NCBI GenBank assembly: GCA_030054245.1
Contig: JASGCH010000002.1
Location: 1 to 22,196 of the forward strand
Direction of reading: 5' to 3'
DNA length: 22,196 nt
DNA from: Gammaproteobacteria bacterium
GTDB lineage: Bacteria > Pseudomonadota > Gammaproteobacteria > Burkholderiales > Burkholderiaceae_C
Part shown: positions 16,914-22,196 of the stretch, piece by piece
Numbering within the stretch: position 1 is the first letter of the stretch
Layout of the letters: every line of letters begins with the position of its first letter
Made by a program: the position numbers and the translations under genes
Notes under the pieces: model-generated
Told to the model about the DNA's origin: nothing
What the model saw: only the letters and a program-made list of their open reading frames with translations
The model's database searches: none

Positions 16914-18733
16914 ACTTATGCGCCCCTACACACCCTAAGCTGATGGAGGTAACCGAGCGCATAGAACACAGGAGTTGCGATTTGCGCCAAGACTACCTCG
17001 ACATGCTCAAGAGATCGAGGCGACCTGGAAATTATCGCCAACACCATTCTTGTGCCAACTACGCACACGCCTTTGCCGCCCTACCCTCTGCAGAAAAGAA
17101 TATCATCATTTCTGACACCACCCCCCACCTCGGCATTGTGTCCGCATACAATGATATGTTGTCAGCACATCAACCTTACGAGCATTATCCCAACCTGATT
17201 CGCCAATGGGCGCAACACTACCATGCCAGCGCTCAAGTAGCCGGTGGCGTGCCAGCAATGTGCGATGGTGTTACACAAGGGGAAGAGGGTATGGAATTGT
17301 CTTTGTTTTCCAGAGATGTCATCGCTCTCGCTACCACCATTGCCTTATCACACAATGTTTACGATAGCGTTATAGGCTTGGGTATATGCGATAAAATTGT
17401 CCCCGGTCTATTTATGGGTCTGGCACAATGGGGGCATTTGCCCGCCCTATTCATGCCCGCTGGACCTATGACCAGTGGCTTAGCCAACCCAGAAAAAGCC
17501 AAGATCCGTCAGCAGTTTGTCGAAGGCAAAATAGGTCGTCTCGAATTGCTCCAAGCCGAACAAGCCGCTTATCACGGTCCGGGCACTTGCACCTTTTACG
17601 GCACCGCCAATTCCAACCAAATGCTCATGGAAATAATGGGCTTACATCTGCCGGGCAGTACCTTTGTCAACCCCAACACCCCATTACGCACCGCCCTTAA
17701 TCAAGCCACTGTAAAACGCGCCATCGACAATGCCCAAGGTTTAGGGTTTGGCCAAATGCTCAACGCCAAAAGCCTAGTCAATGGTATCGTCGGATTATTG
17801 GCCACTGGGGGGTCCACCAATCACACCCTGCACTTAGTGGCTATGGCGCGATCCCTTGGTTATCAATTAGACTGGTCAGATTTTGCCGATTTGTCGCAAG
17901 TCATCCCTTTAATTGCCCGCATCTATCCCAACGGATCGGCAGATATCAATCAATTTCAGGCGGCTGGAGGGTTAAACTGGGTGATCCAAGAGTTACTGCT
18001 CCATGGTTTATTACACCAAAGCGTAAATACTGTCATGGGGCACGGTTTATCCCCCCATTATTTACAAGAACCTTGGCTAGAAAATGGGCAACTGGCTTGG
18101 CGACCGGTACCTGATCAACCTTTGGATCTCAGTATCTTACGCAGTCTTGACTCAGCGTTTTCTGCCCATGGAGGGTTACAAGTCTTACAAGGCAACCTAG
18201 GGCAAGCCATCATCAAAACCTCCGCCGTAGCTCCTTCGCAACAAGCTATCCGTGCTCCAGCCATCGTGGTGGATGATCAAAAACAACTATCCCTTCTATT
18301 TGATCAGCAAGCTTTAAACCGTGATTTTGTGGCCGTGGTGCGTGGACAAGGTCCTAAGGCCAATGGCATGCCCGAATTACACAAACTCACCCCCTTGTTA
18401 AGTAGTTTACAAGACCGTGGCTATCGCGTGGCACTGGTCACCGATGGTCGCATGTCGGGAGCCTCTGGCAAAGTGCCAGCCGCCATCCATGTCTGCCCAG
18501 AAGCCAGTGCTGGTGGCAACCTCGGTAAAGTCAGAGATGGCGATATCATTGATTTAGATTGCCTAAACCGCACTTTAAATGTTCTCGTTCCAGAAACCGA
18601 CTTGCAGTCTCGTCCGGCCTATCAAACACCCACTGCGCCCACATTCCTCACTTCTGGGCGCAGTTTTTTTGGCATTTTCCGTGGCGCAGTCGGTCCAGCC
18701 AATGAAGGAGCTTGTACCCTATTCAACCATTAA
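16910..18733 (+). CDS. edd: 6-phosphogluconate dehydratase
   Basis: Iron-sulfur dehydratase converting 6-phosphogluconate to 2-keto-3-deoxy-6-phosphogluconate (KDPG), the signature step of the Entner-Doudoroff pathway. Its length is 607 residues, against about 603 for the E. coli enzyme. The IlvD/Edd family landmarks are in order: SAYNDMLSAHQPYEHYP, GGVPAMCDGVTQG with Cys118, GICDKIVPG with Cys160, and GPGTCTFYGTANSNQM with Cys227; these three cysteines are the expected cluster ligands. Later come ATGGSTNHTLH, a QGPKANGMPELHKL block and VTDGRMSGASGKVP. The start is taken as ATG 16910, which overlaps the pgl stop as ATGA; ATG 16898 would add four residues. Enzymes of this type are usually oxygen-sensitive. 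Confidence 0.96.
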   Translation: MNLCAPTHPKLMEVTERIEHRSCDLRQDYLDMLKRSRRPGNYRQHHSCANYAHAFAALPSAEKNIIISDTTPHLGIVSAYNDMLSAHQPYEHYPNLIRQWAQHYHASAQVAGGVPAMCDGVTQGEEGMELSLFSRDVIALATTIALSHNVYDSVIGLGICDKIVPGLFMGLAQWGHLPALFMPAGPMTSGLANPEKAKIRQQFVEGKIGRLELLQAEQAAYHGPGTCTFYGTANSNQMLMEIMGLHLPGSTFVNPNTPLRTALNQATVKRAIDNAQGLGFGQMLNAKSLVNGIVGLLATGGSTNHTLHLVAMARSLGYQLDWSDFADLSQVIPLIARIYPNGSADINQFQAAGGLNWVIQELLLHGLLHQSVNTVMGHGLSPHYLQEPWLENGQLAWRPVPDQPLDLSILRSLDSAFSAHGGLQVLQGNLGQAIIKTSAVAPSQQAIRAPAIVVDDQKQLSLLFDQQALNRDFVAVVRGQGPKANGMPELHKLTPLLSSLQDRGYRVALVTDGRMSGASGKVPAAIHVCPEASAGGNLGKVRDGDIIDLDCLNRTLNVLVPETDLQSRPAYQTPTAPTFLTSGRSFFGIFRGAVGPANEGACTLFNH

Positions 18734-18734
18734 A

Positions 18735-18780
18735 AAATCGTTACATCATCGGCTGGTGCAACAGTCTTAAGATGATCATT
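18735..18780 (+). repeat. Interspersed repeat copy D (palindromic fragment)
   Basis: Just after the edd stop, an imperfect palindrome reads ATCGTTACATCATCGGCTGG then TGCAACAGTCTTAAG. Its right arm is the reverse complement of the family terminus CTTAAGACTGTTGCA. A trace of the GATGATCATT core follows. It separates edd from eda. Confidence 0.5.
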
Positions 18781-18842
18781 CGTTGCTGGGCGAGCGGGAT
18801 TGTAACCGGTTGTGCTTTGGTCATTTACCTCTGATTCGTTAT

Positions 18843-19466
18843 ATGCTTAATCCCGAAAAATTACCCTTCACCTCTAAAATTGTACCGGTCATTGTTATTA
18901 CCGACGCCTCTTACGCCGTGGACTTGGCTTGGGCTTTGCTGGCAGGCGGCGTGGATGTTATGGAAATCACCTTGCGCCACCCAGCGGGCTTGGAGTCTAT
19001 CCAAAAAGTAGCTGTACAAGTCCCCAAAATGTGCGTCGCCGCCGGCACGGTTACCACCTCACAAGAATGTAGGCAAGCCTTTGATCAGGGTGCTCGCTTG
19101 GCGTTCTCTCCTGGAGTGTCGCACGACCTCCTACACACAGCCACTACCCACCATCTACCCCTGATACCCGGCGTCATGACCCCAAGCGAGGTTATGCAAT
19201 GCCGAGAACAAGGTTTTCGCTTGTTAAAATTTTTCCCAGCGGCGCAAGCTGGAGGTATTCCAATGTTGCAAGCCTTGCATGGACCTTTTTCTGACACCCA
19301 GTTTTGCCCTACTGGAGGCATTCATTTATCCAATATGTCCAGCTATTTGCAACTCGCCAATGTGGCTATGGTGGGTGGCTCTTGGCTAACCCCCTTACCT
19401 CTACTCATTGACCGCCAGTGGTCCGAAATAACCCGTCTAGCCCAAGAAGCTAGTGCCTCGATTTGA
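18843..19466 (+). CDS. eda: KDPG aldolase (2-dehydro-3-deoxy-phosphogluconate aldolase)
   Basis: Splits KDPG into pyruvate and glyceraldehyde-3-phosphate. From ATG 18843 it has 207 residues, matching the class I KDPG aldolase family (about 205-213). A TTG at 18783 would add 20 residues unlike the family and reaching toward repeat copy D, so it is rejected. The family blocks are IVPVIVI, GGVDVMEITLR with Glu41 and Arg45, AAGTV, SPGVS, LIPGVMTPSEVM, the Schiff-base Lys129 in LLKFFPA, and FCPTGGI followed by VGGSWL. No ribosome site is evident. The 109-base gap after edd holds repeat copy D. The next gene begins five bases after the stop, so eda and pgi form a tight pair. Confidence 0.95.
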   Translation: MLNPEKLPFTSKIVPVIVITDASYAVDLAWALLAGGVDVMEITLRHPAGLESIQKVAVQVPKMCVAAGTVTTSQECRQAFDQGARLAFSPGVSHDLLHTATTHHLPLIPGVMTPSEVMQCREQGFRLLKFFPAAQAGGIPMLQALHGPFSDTQFCPTGGIHLSNMSSYLQLANVAMVGGSWLTPLPLLIDRQWSEITRLAQEASASI

Positions 19467-19471
19467 ATACT

Positions 19472-21031
19472 ATGCCAGACCTCACCCTATCTCCCACTTG
19501 GCAACACCTCACTGCCTTGGGCCAGTCCCCCATCCCCCATTTACGCGAGCTACTCCAAGACCCCCAACGCCAAGATTTTATCATCCGTGCAGGGAGTCTA
19601 GAATTGGATTTCCAACACCAACGCCTAACTCCAGCAATTCTAGAGCCCTTGCTAGAACTCGCCAGCCAAGCCCGCATTCGACCCCAAGCCCAAGCTATGT
19701 TTTTGGGCGATGTCTGCAACACCACCGAATCTAGGCCGGTACTGCATGTGGCTCTGCGCGGCAACCGTGCACAACCAACTCCTTGGAATGCAGAAATTAA
19801 CACAGCCATTCATCGAGTTTTAGACCAAGTCTGCCAGTTTGCTGAAGACATTCGCGGGGGTGAAAAAACGGGGTTTAGTGGGGAAATATTTACCGATATC
19901 GTCAATTTAGGCATAGGTGGTTCCGACTTGGGACCTAAAATGGTCTGTACGGCGCTTGAGCACCTGACAGAAACCCCTTTAACACCCCACCCCGTCAAGG
20001 TTCATTTTGTCTCCAATATTGGCGCTTATTCTCTCTACCATACCCTCAAAAACTTAAACCCCAGCACCACCCTGTTCGTCGTACAAAGCAAAACCTTTAC
20101 CACCCAAGAAACCCTATTACTCTACCAAGCCGCCCAAAAATGGCTAGAAACCGCTGGAGCTACCCACCATGCTCAGCATTTTGTTGCCGTTACCGCCAAC
20201 CCCGCACAAGCACAACAATGTGGCTTCTCAGCAGACCGCATCTTTCAGTTTTGGGACTGGGTGGGTGGGCGTTACTCGCTTTGGTCCAGCATAGGCTTAC
20301 CCATTGCCATCGCGCTCGGTAACGCCCCCTTCAGAGCTTTATTAGAAGGAGCTAAGGCAATGGATGAGCACTTTATGCGCACCCCTGCACGCCACAATCT
20401 GCCAATGGTAATGGCCTTATTGGCATTATGGAACCGTAATTTTTTACATTTTCCCACTCACCACTTGGCTCCTTATATTGCCTCCTTGGTACATTTTGTG
20501 CCTTTCATCCAGCAAATGGAAATGGAATCAACTGGTAAAAGAATCGACAAATCCAACCAAGAAGTCCACCTGCAAACTTGCCCCGTCGTTTGGGGGGGCT
20601 TGGGTATAGACGGGCAACACGCCTATTTTCAACTCTTGCACCAAGGCACCCAAACAGTCCCCATCGATTTTATAGGGCAACGCGTGGATACCTTGCTACA
20701 ACCTTGGATGAGCGAACAGCAAAAAGTCGTCCTCTTAAACCAAACCGTACAGGCCCGGGCATTGGCCATTGGACGCACGGCCGAAGAAACCCAAACCGTC
20801 TTATTACAAGAAGGCGTCCCGCCAGAAAAAATCCCTGCCCTAGTTCCCCACCGCACCTACCCCGGCAATATCCCTAGCTCAACGATCTGGCTCGACACCT
20901 TGAGCCCCTACTCACTGGGAGAACTCATCGCCTTGTACGAACACAAAGTTTTTTGCTTAGCCTGCCTGTGGGATATTAACGCTTACGACCAATGGGGAGT
21001 GGAGTTAGGCAAAAGTATGCTCAAGGGTTAG
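19472..21031 (+). CDS. pgi: Glucose-6-phosphate isomerase
   Basis: Interconverts glucose-6-phosphate and fructose-6-phosphate. Beside Entner-Doudoroff genes it can return fructose-6-phosphate to the pathway or serve gluconeogenesis. From ATG 19472 it has 519 residues, against about 549 in E. coli; a TTG at 19463 would add three. The landmarks are the sugar-isomerase loop LGIGGSDLGPKM (136-147), SKTFTTQET (186-194), GGRYSLWSSIGL (245-256), MEMESTGKR with catalytic Glu332, GIDGQHAYFQLLHQGT with His363, and the C-terminal signature INAYDQWGVELGK with Lys514. All catalytic residues are present. It is the last gene of the sugar cluster, and its 3' end faces the convergent DUF4411 gene. Confidence 0.96.
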   Translation: MPDLTLSPTWQHLTALGQSPIPHLRELLQDPQRQDFIIRAGSLELDFQHQRLTPAILEPLLELASQARIRPQAQAMFLGDVCNTTESRPVLHVALRGNRAQPTPWNAEINTAIHRVLDQVCQFAEDIRGGEKTGFSGEIFTDIVNLGIGGSDLGPKMVCTALEHLTETPLTPHPVKVHFVSNIGAYSLYHTLKNLNPSTTLFVVQSKTFTTQETLLLYQAAQKWLETAGATHHAQHFVAVTANPAQAQQCGFSADRIFQFWDWVGGRYSLWSSIGLPIAIALGNAPFRALLEGAKAMDEHFMRTPARHNLPMVMALLALWNRNFLHFPTHHLAPYIASLVHFVPFIQQMEMESTGKRIDKSNQEVHLQTCPVVWGGLGIDGQHAYFQLLHQGTQTVPIDFIGQRVDTLLQPWMSEQQKVVLLNQTVQARALAIGRTAEETQTVLLQEGVPPEKIPALVPHRTYPGNIPSSTIWLDTLSPYSLGELIALYEHKVFCLACLWDINAYDQWGVELGKSMLKG

Positions 21032-21068
21032 GGGGTGGTTGGCCGGGGTGGTACCGTGCTATACCTAA

Positions 21069-21183
21069 GACAAGACTGTTGCACAACCGGTTACACTGCC
21101 AAATTACTGCGTTATGCGGTACTCACCAGCGAATGATCATCTTTGGAAATAAAGCTGGGGCGTTTGACGGCTCACGGTGCCTT
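21069..21183 (+). repeat. Interspersed repeat copy E
   Basis: It begins AAGACAAGACTGTTGCAC about 40 bases after the pgi stop. It shares ATTACTGCGTTATGCGGTAC and GAATGATCATCTTTGGAAAT with copies A and B. Its right end (CACGGTGCC near 21175-21182) lies over the last codons and stop of the convergent DUF4411 gene. The hairpin arm present in copy B is damaged here. Confidence 0.6.
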
Positions 21184-21759
21184 GGTTTCATCCAATATCA
21201 ATTGACATTTCAGTTGTCTTAATAATTCGAATGTATCGATACATTTCAAATCCCAACCATATTTTTTATTCAATTTACTACACAAATGTGGGATTTTAAA
21301 ATAGTTTTTACCACTCATTTGATTTTTTGAATTTTTATCTTTAGGGTTAGAAACTTCGTGCGTAACTATGGTGCATTGATACGATTGTGCATAAGCAATA
21401 AGAAATTGATCGGCATTGTCTCGTTGAGTAAATTTTTCAAATTCAATCTCATAATTAGGCGGTATATTAGTCCGTATATTATTCCGTATATCTTCTCCAA
21501 TAAATGGTATAATTGACCTAGAAAGAATTGAAAAGACTTCTTCGGTTAATTTTTGAAATTGAAAATGATTCATCCATTTCACTAAATAATCTTCTTCTTT
21601 CCCACCTTTTTTTAATTCGTCTTTAACCGTTTCAATGCTATAAATCGTATTATTTGTGGAATAATTCTGCAAAAAAGCCCAAAAACCAGGAACTATATCG
21701 AATGCATAATACCTTCTATGTGCCTGAATAAAAACATTAGAGTCTAATAAATATGTCAT
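21172..21759 (-). CDS. DUF4411 family PIN-like protein, probable toxin component
   Basis: 195 residues. The N-terminus MTYLLDSNVFIQAHRRYY has the hydrophobic strand and Asp6 typical of PIN-fold nucleases. Further acidic positions are Glu48 (SIETVKDELKKG) and Asp114/Asp117 (TQRDNADQFLIAYA), and a TIVTHE strand follows (130-135), as in DUF4411. These would form the metal site of an RNase, but activity is inferred only from the fold. The ATG overlaps the stop of the upstream gene as ATGA, so the pair is translationally coupled. Base composition is clearly more A+T-rich than the neighbouring sugar genes, suggesting transfer. Its last codons lie within interspersed repeat copy E, so the C-terminus may have been altered by the element. 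Confidence 0.82.
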   Translation of the reverse strand: MTYLLDSNVFIQAHRRYYAFDIVPGFWAFLQNYSTNNTIYSIETVKDELKKGGKEEDYLVKWMNHFQFQKLTEEVFSILSRSIIPFIGEDIRNNIRTNIPPNYEIEFEKFTQRDNADQFLIAYAQSYQCTIVTHEVSNPKDKNSKNQMSGKNYFKIPHLCSKLNKKYGWDLKCIDTFELLRQLKCQLILDETKAP

Positions 21760-22196
21760 TTTAAGTCTTCGTAATATTTCTCAAAGTTATTCCCATATAA
21801 TGTCGTTAAATGGTAGGCATCGCGATAACTTAACGATTCAGATTTTACTGCATAGTAGATAAAATTCATAAAATTTTTACTTATTTTAGTTTTTATTGTT
21901 CGATGAAAACTTGGCCCACCTTGAGTGCCTTGGATTTTTTTGCGTTTAGTAAATTCAGACACTTCTTTATTGTAGAAATTTAGAAAAGATACTCGATCGA
22001 TTAACCCTGTTTTGAATGCCTTTATCGCTACTGTCAGTGAACTCACATGAACAACCTCTGTGATATTTTTTATATTATCAGCCACTTGCAATGAAGCATC
22101 CCACTTCTCTTGAATAATTGCGGTCGGTAACAAAAATTCTGCCGCTATATCATTGCATTGCTTTTCAATAACTTGAATTGGCGATTGCATTTCTTC
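21756..22196 (-). CDS. ImmA/IrrE-type metallopeptidase-like protein, C-terminal part (gene runs off the right edge)
   Basis: The frame is open from the window edge (Glu-Glu before the first visible Met 22190), so that Met is probably internal. The visible 144-plus residues begin with IEKQCNDIAAEFLLP, which matches the IE..CN..AAEFL.P block that follows the zinc-binding HExxH helix in ImmA/IrrE proteins. The HExxH and any N-terminal helix-turn-helix would lie outside the window. The rest is helical with a basic patch (FTKRKKIQG) and a C-terminal YRDAYHLTTLYG segment. ImmA/IrrE proteins, often fused to an XRE DNA-binding domain, are known neighbours of DUF4411 genes and are proposed as antitoxins or regulators. 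Strong A+T bias is shared with its partner. Family call moderate to good; activity unknown. Confidence 0.78.
   Translation of the reverse strand, partial: EEMQSPIQVIEKQCNDIAAEFLLPTAIIQEKWDASLQVADNIKNITEVVHVSSLTVAIKAFKTGLIDRVSFLNFYNKEVSEFTKRKKIQGTQGGPSFHRTIKTKISKNFMNFIYYAVKSESLSYRDAYHLTTLYGNNFEKYYEDLK

Noticed and set aside
18783..18842. TTG 18783 as the start of eda
   Set aside because: The extra 20 residues do not resemble KDPG aldolases, and ATG 18843 gives the typical length.

Overview
The window looks like a chromosomal segment of a pseudomonad-type proteobacterium (Pseudomonadota, most likely beta or gamma). It carries a complete Entner-Doudoroff gene set in the usual zwf-pgl-edd-eda style, a proteobacterial-type glucokinase, PlsY, and the start of a giant Ig-repeat protein of the kind these bacteria export through type I secretion. 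Base composition is moderate, and TTG or GTG starts occur. No rRNA, tRNA, CRISPR array or intact transposase was found.

Layout. Positions 1-8582 (minus strand) are one uninterrupted reading frame of at least 2,860 codons that runs off the left edge. It encodes a giant surface or secreted protein with an N-terminal non-repeat region followed by about 29 immunoglobulin-like modules. The small plus-strand frames in this stretch are shadows. A divergent gap (8583-9110) holds its likely promoter and the best copy of an interspersed repeat. Then come an acyl-CoA dehydrogenase and a TIGR03084-type protein (9111-11149, plus). A decayed stretch (11150-11905) holds another repeat copy and the frameshifted tail of a WD40 gene. 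plsY follows on the minus strand, then an alpha/beta hydrolase on the plus strand.

From 13641 to 21031 the plus strand carries glk, zwf, pgl, edd, eda and pgi. Together they take glucose to glucose-6-phosphate, 6-phosphogluconate and KDPG, and split KDPG to pyruvate and glyceraldehyde-3-phosphate. Pgi lets fructose-6-phosphate re-enter the route. Spacing is tight for zwf-pgl-edd and eda-pgi. Copies of the interspersed repeat sit in the glk-zwf and edd-eda gaps.

The right end (21172-22196, minus) is visibly richer in A+T. It encodes a DUF4411 PIN-like protein translationally coupled to the C-terminal part of an ImmA/IrrE-type protein, a mobile toxin-antitoxin-like pair.

The most noteworthy items are the giant repeat protein, the family of about 150-bp hairpin-bearing repeats with MITE-like ends, the ImmA/DUF4411 pair, and the WD40 remnant. 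No database search was possible. Family names rest on motifs read directly from the translations.
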